A stretch of DNA of 64,000 nt, taken from contig JAKUCV010005742.1 in assembly GCA_028386065.3 (NCBI GenBank), positions 1 through 64,000 of the forward strand, written 5' to 3'. Origin of the DNA: Turnera subulata. Lineage: Eukaryota; Streptophyta; Magnoliopsida; Malpighiales; Passifloraceae. A program made the translations under genes and the position numbers. The notes under the pieces are model-generated. The model did not search any database and had not been told where the DNA came from. It saw nothing but the letters and a program-made list of their open reading frames with translations. Of the stretch, positions 1 through 10,200 are shown piece by piece; within the stretch, counting starts at the first letter, position 1; each line of letters opens with the position of its first letter.

Positions 1-178
1 AAGCTTAACGTAGATAGTGAAATCTTCAAGTGAGACTTGAAGGGCTGGATTAGCCACACTAGTAGAGTGTGTGTGAACCAGGATAAATCGCTTGTGTCCT
101 TCATTATTTTTTAATTCCGCATTTAATTCCTGCTTATTTCGTTTTCATTCGATTATCGCTATTCACCCCCCCTCTAGC
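1..178 (+). repeat. 3' end of a degenerate copia-type LTR
   Basis: The stretch ends in a C-rich block followed by CTCTAG and then TTGTTCCTAACA, a layout seen at the 3' ends of LTRs of the Maximus/SIRE group of plant Ty1/copia elements. No PBS of the usual Met-tRNA type follows, so this is a fragment, not the edge of an intact element. No reliable coding sequence is present. The family assignment is from memory of the layout and is tentative. Confidence 0.4.
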
Positions 179-1256
179 TTAAGTCTATTGTTCCTAACAC
201 GGATACCTTATCTTGGACACACGACATATGGTTTTTATCGAAACCATATCTACAAAGCTGTCACTATCAACTTTTTGAGCAAGTTGTGTGTGGTCCTGCA
301 AGCATTTAAATCCCACTTCCAATGTTCAGAATTGGTGAACAAGTAAGAGAAAAGGTTAAAAAATGTGCAACAATTGTTCTCTCTCATCTACCATGAAGAT
401 GGTCCCCTTGGTGGTCCAAACTTGCCGAAAAAAGAAACACTTTGCAACTTGCTAAGTGGTCCTCACACATATTTCTAACGTTCAAGATTAAAGAGCAAGT
501 AAGAGAGACGTTGCAGGAGATGTTATCTCTCAAAGATGGTGGACCAAATTTTGCAGAAATAGCAATACTTTATGACCAAGGAGTTGACATAAAGAAATGG
601 CCCCAACTTGGAGTAATTGTGAACTCAAGTCAACTTGGAGATTCAAGGAGCCATTAAGAAACCATTGGAAGACTTCCCCCAAATATTCAGAAGTATATAA
701 GAGGACTCACAACACCTCTGAAAGTTGTTCCAGCCACTTTGAGATGTTCTATACTTTGAAGATATGGTTTTTGCTGGAACCAAACCTCTGAAAGATTCTA
801 TATTTTAAATTGAGCTTACCTTGTGAGAACCTTCTGTGCTAAACCCTTTGTAAATACCTCCTGAGTGAGTCACTCCTGGGGTTATCCTGTTGAGGTGATT
901 ATGAGCAAGACTTGGATTAGTTTTGCTAGGAACTCAAAGCTAGAATTAGCTTATGAGGGTAGGTTTGAAGCTTGAGCCTTGGAAAAAGCTTTGGTATAGG
1001 TTAGAGAGTGAGCCAAGGGAAAACTCTTGTAAAGGTTAGAGCTGAGCCTGTGAAAAGCTTGAGTGCAGGTGAGAGCTGATGCTGTGAAAAGCTTACGTTA
1101 GAGTTGATCCTATAAAAGTTTGTAAAGTTTAAGGTTGAACCCATAAAAGCCTAAATATAGTGAGTGTTTGAAATCCTAAAGGGAGGAACCTTTAGGTAGT
1201 GGAGTACCTGGTGAGGGGGAACCACTCTAAATCTCTTGTGTCAGCTCTTCTTCCCT
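179..1256 (+). repeat. degenerate LTR-like sequence with TATA box, cut by the Tat-like element
   Basis: No convincing gene. A TATA-like TATATAA lies at 694-700. Downstream, about 990-1160 carries degenerate copies of a roughly 35 bp unit containing gagctgagcctgtgaaaag-like text, typical of the R/U5 part of long copia LTRs. The end (aaatctcttgtgtcagctc) resembles positions 85-105, so this is probably a second LTR of the same family. It stops where the Tat-like LTR begins at 1257. Small ORFs here show no domain. Confidence 0.4.
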
Positions 1257-1519
1257 TGATATATTTACTCTACCCGCCGGTCCCACTACCCGGAGAGCCC
1301 AGGGCCGTAGACCGAGTCAAAGCCCAACGAGCCCAACAAGCCCAACTCGACCGAGAAGCCCGCCTTTGAGACTCCCGGAATATAAATACCCCTTAAGCCC
1401 GTTTATTCCATATGGTGTAATCTAAGATAGCTAGACTCGGGCACTATTCACGCCCCCTTTTCTCTGTAAACCCCAAGAACATCAATAAAATACATACCCC
1501 CTATTTTTAGGGTATATCA
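1257..1519 (+). repeat. 5' LTR of the Tat-like element
   Basis: The LTR begins TGATATA and ends TATATCA, a perfect 7 bp terminal inverted repeat with TG/CA ends, and is followed one base later by the PBS. A TATA box (TATAAATA) lies at 1381-1388. The left flank is TCCCT (1252-1256); the matching duplication at the other end was not found because the 3' LTR is missing. Confidence 0.65.
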
Positions 1520-1520
1520 G

Positions 1521-1539
1521 TGGCGACTCCGCTGGGGAC
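1521..1539 (+). other. primer binding site, Arg-tRNA type
   Basis: TGGCGACTCCGCTGGGGAC begins with the TGG complementary to a tRNA CCA end. It matches the PBS reported for Tat/Ogre Ty3/gypsy elements, which prime from Arg-tRNA. It sits one base after the LTR end. Confidence 0.75.
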
Positions 1540-1840
1540 GACGATCGATTCACGATTTAACACCGTCCAATCTGTCCATCCCCTTTCAAAAAACAGCAAC
1601 AAACAATGAAGAAAATTCAATATTCTGCACATCAAAAACAATGGAACACCAACACGTGCGAAGAGCAACGATCCAAAGACGAACAGATTTATATGCAGAA
1701 ACAACGGATCCAGGAAAACAAGCAATAAATCCAACGACGAAAGGAATTAATGCACGCAACCAAGAAGAATAGATTGGGATAATTCAAGGCGTACAGATTC
1801 ATTTTAGAAAAATAATAATATACATAATCATAATACATAC

Positions 1841-2260
1841 ATGGCCGGAAGAATGCGTGATGGGAAGAGCCGGTCTACCCCGGATCCGGTTAGGACCAAG
1901 ACAGATCCATCCGGATCTGTTAAAACCCGCACCAGAACACACAAGAGCGCGCCGTCGCCGGAGTCAGGCGGTGACAGGTGCGTGGAACTCGAGGAGGGGG
2001 CAGAAGACCTTGGAAGAACCCCATCCAGTGCCGCTCCCGATCCATCGAGGACCTCAGGCGCTGCGCCGGAGCACGCCTCCGTCGGAGCTGAGGCCACCGT
2101 AGCTAGCTCCCACCGCCACCGGTGCCGCCAGGCGTCGCTTTTCAATTGAGCGCCCCAGCTTTTGCTCCGCCGATTCAAAGCCGCCAGCACCTAGAGACAG
2201 GTCGCAACCCGTTGAAGCCCACGCACGAGGACCAGAGTTGCCCGGTCTTCCAAGAAAAAT
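1841..2260. other. GC-rich island in the Tat-like interior, possible ORF relic
   Basis: This stretch is markedly richer in GC than its neighbours. It is open on the + strand (1841-2149, 102 codons) and on the minus strand (1828-2190 and beyond), as expected for GC-rich DNA. The + peptide is hydrophilic and rich in Ser, Pro, Glu and Arg, with no domain I recognise. It could be a remnant of the extra ORF that some Tat/Ogre elements carry after the PBS, or a captured host fragment. I cannot choose between these. Confidence 0.3.
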
Positions 2261-2269
2261 ATATATATA

Positions 2270-5066
2270 TAATAAAAATTGTGCAGGTTCCCATGAATCT
2301 TTTAAGTAGGTTTGCAACAAATAAAAATAAAACAGGTTCTCAATTTGGATAAAAAAGGGGAGAGGAGAGCAGGTGCTCATAAAGCTTTTGTTGTGGTTGC
2401 TAGCATAAAAAAAGAATAGTTCCTGCCGAATTAACAACAATATTTCACCAACAATCCAACAGCAGGTCCTAGAGAATGAACAGGCCTTGCAGAAGGATAA
2501 CCAGGACCAAATCAATCTAAAAATGGAAGCATTGAATTAACAGGCCCCGCAAATAATGGACAGAACTTAATCCCATCCGATCTACAATTCAAGTTCTCTT
2601 AATGTTTATGTTATACAGGCACGACATGATAATACTGCATGTCAATCTATTAATTTATAACGATTGACGCTATTGTGTTCATCCATCTCACATGCAACTG
2701 TTGGATTGGTATGACTATTTAATTTTGCCACCGAAATGCGGAAAATATTTATATGATTCCTTGCTTATATTTTATGTTGTGCACATAATGTAAAGGATAA
2801 ATCACGATCATGATATATGATCCTAATTTATATTGTTATGGTGTTGGATTGTTTTGTAATTTACTCGGCTATAATACCTTGGATAATTGTTATGCAAAAA
2901 ATAAAAAAACTAAAATATTGATGAGGATGCCTTTTGATGTAATTTTATTTAGGGCATGGCTCACGTGGTACCTCGCCGATGAGGAATATAAGTTAGAAGG
3001 TCCAAGAAATTCTTTCAAAGGTCCATAAAGAAAGGGCAGAGGTACGAAACAAATGCGCTCATCCTGAAGGCATTTTCATTGTTGAAATGTCAATTCGAAG
3101 AAGATCCTGTAGAGTCGGCTCAGGTTCGATGAGGTTCCTGAAGAGAAACCGATGGATACTCAAAGTGGGAACTAAAAGATTCTCAACAAAGTCACTTGTC
3201 ACCAAATGTGTACATCAAAAGGCGAAACAGGGACTAAAATCTTCAATGGAGATTTAATATGTAGGTCCTCTCCAATAATACCATTGTAAAAGAGGATAAC
3301 TCTTAAAAAGTTCAACAAGAAGAATCTTTGGAAGAACAGGTCTAAACTAAAAGTCCTGGAACAGGTCTCAACAGGAGGGCCAAGAGTAGGTCCATGTCTA
3401 AATGTGAGAACCTACTAAAAGAATAGCTTCTGGAGAACTCCAAATGAGGCACCGTGCATCTCTTGAAGCATAGGATAATTGCAATTCAGGTGGTGTAGGC
3501 CCTATGAAGCTTGTTCCACAACAAATTGAAGAAAGGCTAATGGAACAATTCTAGCAGCCCACAACTCGTCAAGCACCACACAGCAGGTCCTATCGGAGTA
3601 ACAGGCTCTGCAACAAAGGCCGATTGCAATTGCAATCCAACTTTCAGATGCAAAAACTTTACTTATTAGGCCCACAAGCAGAATCACCCTCACGCCATAG
3701 CAGGGGTATCTGACACTAAAGGAGCTCCAAAACCAGGGCTAGCGCCCACGAAATTTTGATGAAAATTTTAATTTGCAGGTACTACATTGACAGGTCCATG
3801 AACAAGCTCCAACAAAAATAGAACAAAAATAGAAGCTCGAACCTAAAAGAAAAACCCAATAAAGGTTTAGATTCTCAACAAAACTCTTGGAATAGGTGCA
3901 TAATAAATGTCCAAGTAGTTGCACGAGGTTCTAAAGGAGGAAGCCCTCCTTCTAGCGCTATAAAGGTGAACAAACTCTAAGGGTTCCTTTGAAAGCAAGG
4001 CTCTAAGGAGAACTGCCATAAAGGTGAACAGATTCATAGAGTTCCTATGGAGGAGTCATATGGCCTAGGACGCTCCAAACAAATACAAATACAAAGAGTG
4101 CTAGTGCACAGCCCCAACATATGCAAAACGGTTCCAGCGAAACATATTCGCATGGCTAAGTGCAAAATGGGTTCCAGGTTCCAGGTTTCAGATTTTGGAT
4201 TCCAAGACGAACAGGTCTAAAGAACCTTCAAACAGACATTGTTTATGCTTATATTAAACCTCAACAGGTGTTGGCAAGGCTCCCACGCCGAATATATAGG
4301 ATGTCAAAGAACATTCTATAGAAGATGCAATTACCAAAAAATGCTCCCGCAATGAATGCACACGTCAAAGTCGAGAAAGCTAAAAGCTCAAAAAATACTA
4401 TGTGAAGCCTTAAAGGAAATCACATAAGTGCGGAAAATCCAAAATAAAGAAAGCTAACAAACGAGGAGGTTCGTGTGAAGATGCCTGAACCTCGAGGAGT
4501 TTCTGTGGTGGCAACATAAGCCCCATGAAACCACGACAACCGTAATAAACTGTAGGTGAAGCTCTAAGGGAGATAGTTGGTTCCAATAAAGAATTCCTAG
4601 CAACTACTAGAAGCTCAAAAATGCCTCAAGAAACTTTAACGAGTCAAATAACAGCGACTGGAAATCTTATTAAAGATACAAAGATACCAGCCGCGGGGGC
4701 TAAACGTTCAAAGGAGTTATACAAATAAGTATATCCAAAAGAAATTCCTAAATGGGAGATAGGTATCACAATAAGAGCTTCTTCAAAGGGAAAAGATGCC
4801 AAGGACGCTCTTGAAACGAACAAATGATCAAGTCAACAACAGAAGGTGGAGGTTCGCACCAATTAACCTAGTTCAAAGAACAGAACCAATAAAGAAGCTC
4901 GTACAAAGGCACGAAATGGTTTGGAGATGCTCATCAAGCCATGTGCTGAGGAAAAGCGAAAAGCAGGTTTCAAAGTACACCTCAAGAGAAGCATGCTTTA
5001 AGTAAAGCAAGGAAAAATTAGGAGAGGAGAATCATCATGAAAAATAAATCAGGTTCCTATTAAAGG
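2270..5066 (+). repeat. non-coding interior of the Tat-like element
   Basis: No gene is supported across this 2.8 kb. The sequence is full of short recurring words such as aacaggtc, gcaggttc, gaggttc and taggtcc (about thirty by eye). The ORFs at 2810-3028 and 4796-5005 are short and show no domain. It reads as leader or filler of a non-autonomous LTR element. Confidence 0.5.
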
Positions 5067-5906
5067 TGATGCAGCAACAACCCTAGAATTCCACTAGATC
5101 ACCTCTGCAACTAATCGATCCCAAGACCTCCAATCTCCAATCAAACTAGGATTTAGTATCCCTATTCTTCACCATCTAAACTCAAAGGATTAGGCAACAA
5201 ACAATGAAGAATACAAGGAATTGATTAATCACCACAAGTAAACCACTTGATAAGAGAAATCAATCCTAAAGAGTAAAGCCAAGAGAATCCCTCTCTTGTT
5301 TTTGATTGAATCTCTCAATCAAGAAGAACACTAAAGGTAGCCATTTAGCTTCCTTAAAATCACTCAAACTTCATGTATATTCTCATGTATAATCTGATTT
5401 CAAACTTGTTACATGGCTGGCTTTTATAGAAGCCAAAAAGCAAAGGATTGAATTGAAATTACAAGCACTAAACATCTTTTGTTTTCTTTAATGCACACCA
5501 ACCACACTAACACCAGCCACACCAACCACACTAACACCAACCACACCAACCACACTAGTGGGAATCTTTAGCTCCAAAGTGAATTTTCCAACCTTAAAAT
5601 GAATAGTAAACGCTGACAGTGAATAGTAATTTCCGGCGTGAACAGTAACTTTCCGGTTGAACGGTAAAAAACTTCTACTTTTTACTTGAATCCTTCAAAA
5701 TCCTCACAAACTTAGGATTCTCTTTAAATTCATCTCCAAACTTGTCCAACTTATCTTCTTGTAATTCTCGATTGACCCAAGCTTGAGCATAATGTAGCAT
5801 GCGATTCTTCATCATCTTCAATCGAGCCCTTGCGACTGGTCCTTGAGGAAAGCTAATGGCGTCATCACCTTCTTGAGTTCCACTTGGTGTTGGTTTGCTC
5901 GTATCA
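5067..5906 (-). repeat. 3' LTR of the gag-only Ty3/gypsy element
   Basis: It is 840 bp with TG/CA ends and matches 9380-9925 over the shared part. It contains a short minisatellite of accaaccacactaac units at about 5505-5560, and at 5599-5668 four copies of a TGAAYAGTAA-like word. The C-terminal coding tail of pol runs into it from the interior. Confidence 0.85.
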
Positions 5907-5945
5907 TTCCCTCCTCCCTCAAAAAGATTCGTCCTCGAATCATAA
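5675..5945 (-). pseudogene. C-terminal tail of Ty3/gypsy pol overlapping PPT and LTR
   Basis: Read on the minus strand, the frame goes through VYDSRTNLFEGG, across the polypurine tract, and on into the LTR with GPVARARLKMM and a charged helix, stopping at 5675-5677. Many plant Ty3/gypsy polyproteins end in DSRTNPFEEG followed by a GPxxRAR motif close to the 3' LTR, so this is the last part of pol. The rest of pol upstream is missing. It is one base out of frame with the long frame ending at 5940. Confidence 0.6.
5907..5926 (-). other. polypurine tract of the gag-only Ty3/gypsy element
   Basis: On the minus strand the text CTTTTTGAGGGAGGAGGGAA lies directly before the LTR start TGATACGAG. This is the second-strand priming site and fixes the minus-strand orientation together with gag. 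Confidence 0.75.
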
Positions 5946-7697
5946 ACCTAAAAAATCAAAAGGAGTTACATTAGGGACGATGATGGCCATACTAACTCCA
6001 TACTTACCTATCGAATCCACCGTGTAGGCACTGCCATTGACCCTTTCAAAGTCACAGAGCAACCAATCCCATACTCCTGGATCGAAGGGAATTTTGCTGC
6101 TCCCGGAATCAACTCGTGCATTCCTCTTAGAAAATAAGAGTAAGACAATTAACCAGAAAACAAGTGGTAAACCGCTACTAGCTTGAAAACAAGCAAGAAT
6201 TAGCAATTTATTCACCAATTTTCTCTGTGCCACATGCAATCAATAATCCAAGAACTTAGGTCCTCTATCAAACATGAATATCCTAGGATTACCGTGTGAC
6301 AACAATGTGAAATAGAACGAAACTTCATCATATATGGCATCCTTTAAGATCTCGACAGGCTCAACATGCAAAACATCAAAACGTAAGACGAACATAGCAT
6401 ATGCAACACTCAATCTGAAATAAACACATGCATCAACACGTACTACATCCAATAACAAGTAACAACTCGAAGTCTCATGCAACAATATGCAGTAACTAAT
6501 TGCGAATAATCCATGCAATGTGAGGATAACATATCTAATAACCAATTTCACGTTTTGCAAACAGATCACATGTCAAACATCATCAAATGAATGACCTGCC
6601 ACAAAATTCATAAGTCTATGGATCTTGTAAATAACATGTGTAATATCCCTTAGATTCTTGAAATCAACATGGAATCGTCCAACTTCATGCAATGCAAACG
6701 GAACACATGCATCAAAGAATGTGATTGGAACATGTGCATCACATATGGTGAAATCAATAGATATTGCGAGAACCACACGCATATTATTGCCAGAAATCAA
6801 GCATGCAATAAGACACTTAACACAAATTAGTTTGCAAGTTTTAAAACATATAATACGAAACTGAATGCAAACTACAAGAAACAACTCATGACATGCAATC
6901 AAAAATTCTCCATTACTAAACCTAATTAATGCACATATGCATTCATCAAGCAAGTTAATTAAACACACATGCATATAAACACTATGAAATTGAACCAACA
7001 TAGTCATGCATTCATTGGACAAAAGAAATCGATACTTTACATGTGATTGTTCATCTTGGCAATCCACACTCATTTGCCACTTCCCATTCATCTTTGGCAA
7101 TAGACTATGCGTTCCAAGCTTGTGATCGAGTTGATGCTCAACTCCCTTAAACAGTGTCAATTCTCCTCCTGGATCTATCAACTTGCAACAAGCATTAGTT
7201 CGTTCCACAAAAATAGGCATAACAAGTAACTTACATGGATGATAATCAATAGAACAACAATATAAATCACTCATCATGTTGTCCAATTTAGGCATTAAAG
7301 TCATAGAATAGGAACTTAAAACTTGATGCTCATTTGTGATTGTAATCGGCGCCCTATGTATAATTCCATGTTCCCCTTGGGCCGGCAATCTTTTAGGACA
7401 AGCATCCCTAGAAACCTGCAAAAGAAACACAACACATCTAGAAAGATAAGGGTTAAGGTTAGCTTCAAACCAAGCTTCCTTGTACAAAGGTACAAACAAA
7501 ACCTTCACTTCTCTCTCATTTGAGTCCTTTAACATAATTTCTTTTAAGACTTCTTTCTCACTCTCGTCATTCTCTTTCTTTTCTTTTTCCTCAAATTTTT
7601 CTTTTGAGCACTTCTCTCCTTTTGCAAGACTCTCATCCTTTCTCTCATCCTCTCCTTTTGCAAGGCTCTCAGCTTTTCTCTCTTCCTCACCTTTCAC
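5940..7697 (-). pseudogene. long unidentified frame between gag and 3' LTR
   Basis: Three minus-strand ORFs (7697-6573, 6569-6240, 6239-5940) lie in one frame, giving about 586 codons broken by only two stops. The first 60 or so residues are a Lys/Glu-rich repeat continuous with the tail of gag. The rest is rich in Cys, Leu, Ile and His. I see no protease DTG, RT YXDD or integrase motif, and I do not recognise the protein. It may be very diverged pol-region sequence or an extra ORF carried by a non-autonomous family. Its openness in AT-rich DNA is notable but does not prove function. Confidence 0.4.
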
Positions 7698-7800
7698 AAG
7701 GCTCTTTGCCTCTCTCTCTTTTTCACCTTTTGCAAGGCTCTCAGCCTTCTTCTCTAGTTCATCTTTTGCAAGGCACTCAGCCTCCTCTCTACCTCTTGCT
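7605..7800 (-). repeat. 39 bp coding minisatellite
   Basis: About five copies of a 39 bp unit containing cttttgcaaggctctcagc (on +) lie at the gag end. They encode a 13-residue charged repeat of the form ESLAKGEDERKD on the minus strand. The units have diverged by single substitutions. It is likely a coiled or flexible acidic-basic linker, and a frameshift between gag and the downstream frame falls within it. Confidence 0.75.
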
Positions 7801-8686
7801 TCGCCAAAGCTTCTAATGCCTTTAAAAGTTTTGCACCAGCTTCTCTCATGCCTTTTAGACTCTCATTGGAACTTTTATTGTCTTCAAGCCATTCTTTATG
7901 GCGTTTCTCTTCAATATATTCTTTAGGGTGTTCAACTCTAGCAGTTTGATACTCCTCTCTTGCATATTCCTTATGGTAGTTTCTGTCTTGTGCATTGCAT
8001 CCTCCCCTTTTCCTAGAATGGTGACGATGCCATACTTCTTCTTCTTTATCGTAAAAGTCGTCCATATAGTCATCATAATGAACTGAAATCGGCTCTTGTC
8101 TCATAGTCAGAAATTTTTGCTGTTGCTCCTTTAAATAATGACTAGGCGCATATCTCTTCTTCATAATCCTCTTCAATTCAGCCCATGTACTAATAGGCTC
8201 TTCTCTATACCTTTTTCTCTCTAAAACAAATTGATGCCGCCAAACACGTGCATAGCTACTAAATTCTGCAACAACTAGTTTTAGCTTACTTTCTTCGGAG
8301 TAGTTATGATAGTCAAAGAACTTCTCCACTCTCTTCTCCCATTCCAAGTATGCTTCAGGATCAAGCTTGCCAATGAAAAACAGAATTTTCAATTGGATGC
8401 GTCCAACATCCCTATCAACACGATTTGCTCTACCTTCCCTCCTATCAAAGTTTGGATTTCTATATGTTCTTTTATCACGTCCTCCTCTTTCTCCAATTCT
8501 GCCATGTCCCCATACTCCATCAAACTCATCTTCATCATAGCTATAGTGCACATGAGTTGATTTCTTGGCTTCCATTCTGTAACCTCCTCTACCACATCTA
8601 AAATATTCCACGATATCAACCTGCGAATACTTGTTAGTAAAACAATTCCTCACGTGTTTACGCTCGTGTTTGTTCACTCTTGGCAA
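7754..8686 (-). CDS. gag: Ty3/gypsy Gag polyprotein (capsid region)
   Basis: A 310-residue minus-strand ORF. The middle (about residues 105-205) has the plant retrotransposon gag signature: KLDPEAYLEWEKRVEKFF, then HNYSEESKLKLVVAEFSSYA, then RVWRHQFVLERKRYREEP, with TWAELKRIMKKRYAPSHY. This forms the capsid that packages element RNA. The N-terminus is rich in Arg, Asp and Gly. No CCHC zinc knuckle is visible at the C-terminus, where a Glu/Lys repeat is found instead. The start at 8686 is the first Met of the frame and is not otherwise supported. The ORF is intact, but pol is missing downstream. Confidence 0.85.
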   Translation of the reverse strand: MPRVNKHERKHVRNCFTNKYSQVDIVEYFRCGRGGYRMEAKKSTHVHYSYDEDEFDGVWGHGRIGERGGRDKRTYRNPNFDRREGRANRVDRDVGRIQLKILFFIGKLDPEAYLEWEKRVEKFFDYHNYSEESKLKLVVAEFSSYARVWRHQFVLERKRYREEPISTWAELKRIMKKRYAPSHYLKEQQQKFLTMRQEPISVHYDDYMDDFYDKEEEVWHRHHSRKRGGCNAQDRNYHKEYAREEYQTARVEHPKEYIEEKRHKEWLEDNKSSNESLKGMREAGAKLLKALEALAKQEVERRLSALQKMN

Positions 8687-9360
8687 AGGATGTAATTCTC
8701 AGCCTCTTTCCTCTCTTGATTCTGTTCCAACTTTACAAGTTAGGATTAGATATCTCAAAATCAAGTAACCAACTTGCAACAATTAATTAACGGAAACAAT
8801 GAAAGCCTAAAGAAGAAACAAAAGGAAAAACAATTCTAGAACAAATGATGACTCCAACAAACAAGAAGAAAGATCACACACAAGGACAAGGTAATGTATG
8901 TGATGGAATAACGGTAAGTTGAGTAACTATGACACAATAATCACCCAACACAAGAAAAAGGCACAAAAAAGCAAACAAAAGGAAAGAAAGAAAACAAAGA
9001 CAGAAAAATTTGTATAGCAGGTTCCTACACAAATCCTGCAACCTGAGATCACAAAACACAAATTCGGGTAGATTCCTCCTACACAAAACCTGCAACCCGA
9101 GACCAAAACCAGGCACAATTCGGATAGATGCCTTCTGCCCAAATTGTCGACAACAAGAATAAATTTCTACAATTTCAGCCAATCTTTTCAATTAATTCAA
9201 CCACAACTGCAAGGAGATTTAACACTTGCAATTCCACACCCAAGTCCATAATTTCAATTCCAATCCAGCAAACACAAATTGGCAAGGCTTCTTTCTTTTT
9301 TTTTTTTCCGTGAACGGTACCGATGAACAGCAACTATGAATAGTACAGGTGAACAATACC

Positions 9361-9379
9361 TGTAAGCTCCGCAACCAAA
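9361..9379 (-). other. primer binding site of the gag-only Ty3/gypsy element
   Basis: On the minus strand, TTTGGTTGCGGAGCTTACA follows the LTR end CTGCATCA. The TGGTTGCGGAGC core resembles the initiator-Met tRNA type (TGGTATCAGAGC) with substitutions. Confidence 0.55.
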
Positions 9380-9925
9380 TGATGCAGCAACAACCCTAGA
9401 ATTCCACTAGGATCACCTCTGCAACTAATCGATCCCAAGACCTCCAATCTCCAATCAAACTAGGATTTAGTATCCCTATTCTTCACCTCCTAAACTCAAA
9501 AGATTAGGCAACAAACAATGAGGAATACAAGGAATTGATTAATCACCACAAGTAAACCACTTGATAAGAGAAATCAATCCTAAAGAGTAAAGCCAAGAGA
9601 ATCCCTCTCTTGTTTTTGATTGAATCTCTCAATCAAGAAGAACACTAAAGGTAAGCATTTAGCTTCCTTAAAATCACTCAAACTTCATGTATATTCTCAT
9701 GTATAATCTGAATTCAAACTTGTTACATGGTTGGCTTTTATAGAAGCCAAAAAACAAAGGATTGAATTGAAAATACAAGCACTAAACATCTTTTGTTTTC
9801 TTTAATGCACACCAACCACACTAACACCAGCCACACCAACCACACCAACCACACTAGTGGGAATGTTTAGCTCCAAAGTGAATTTTCCAACCTTAAAATG
9901 AATAGTAAATGCCGGCAGTGAATAC
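9380..9925 (-). repeat. truncated 5' LTR of the gag-only Ty3/gypsy element
   Basis: It repeats 5067-5615 with few differences and stops within the text cagtgaata, losing about 290 bp that includes the LTR start. The lost part would hold the promoter, so this copy is probably transcriptionally dead. Confidence 0.8.
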
Positions 9926-10200
9926 AAACCTTAAAAATCGAACGCAGGTTGAGGTTCGCAGGTTGCTATGAAGCAAATGATAGAGATACCTACTTCAATA
10001 AAAATTACAGGTGTTCTGAATCATCAAAAGTCAAGCACACATGAAAGGTGCACAGGTTCAATAAAAATAATAGATGCTCAAAGCAGGATCCTCTCTACTT
10101 GGAAGGACCTCAGGAGCTAAGAGGTATTCCCATTCTCCAACGGGAGGCCGTCGAGGAAGGATCACATTCTCCAAAGGAAAATCATTAAAAAAGTGCCAAA

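Larger units (their letters stand above)
5067..9925 (-). mobile_element. Ty3/gypsy element with gag but without most of pol, nested in the Tat-like element
   Basis: Two direct repeats bound it: 5067-5906 (complete) and 9380-9925 (truncated at its outer side). On the minus strand the order is truncated 5' LTR, PBS (9361-9379), gag (8686-7754), an unidentified long frame (7697-5940), PPT and 3' LTR. RT, RNase H and integrase are absent from the 3.5 kb interior, so the copy could only move in trans. The outer part of the 5' LTR is lost, so the target duplication cannot be checked (left flank AAAGG). Confidence 0.8.
1257..10200 (+). mobile_element. Tat-like non-autonomous LTR element (LARD-like), interrupted
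   Basis: The element starts with a 263 bp LTR (1257-1519) and a PBS of the type used by Tat/Ogre Ty3/gypsy elements. Its interior, 1540-5066, continues after the inserted element at about 9926-10200, because the same motif style (caggttc, gcaggtc) resumes there. No gag, protease, RT or integrase can be read, so it fits a large retrotransposon derivative mobilised in trans. No 3' LTR was found; the right end fades into AT-rich DNA, and the end coordinate is approximate. Confidence 0.6.

Noticed and set aside
6658..6864. Small + strand ORFs at 6658-6864, 7323-7523 and 7480-7926 as genes
   Set aside because: They are antisense shadows of gag and the long minus-strand frame. The Ser/Phe/Leu repeat in 7480-7926 is the complement of the Lys/Glu repeat.
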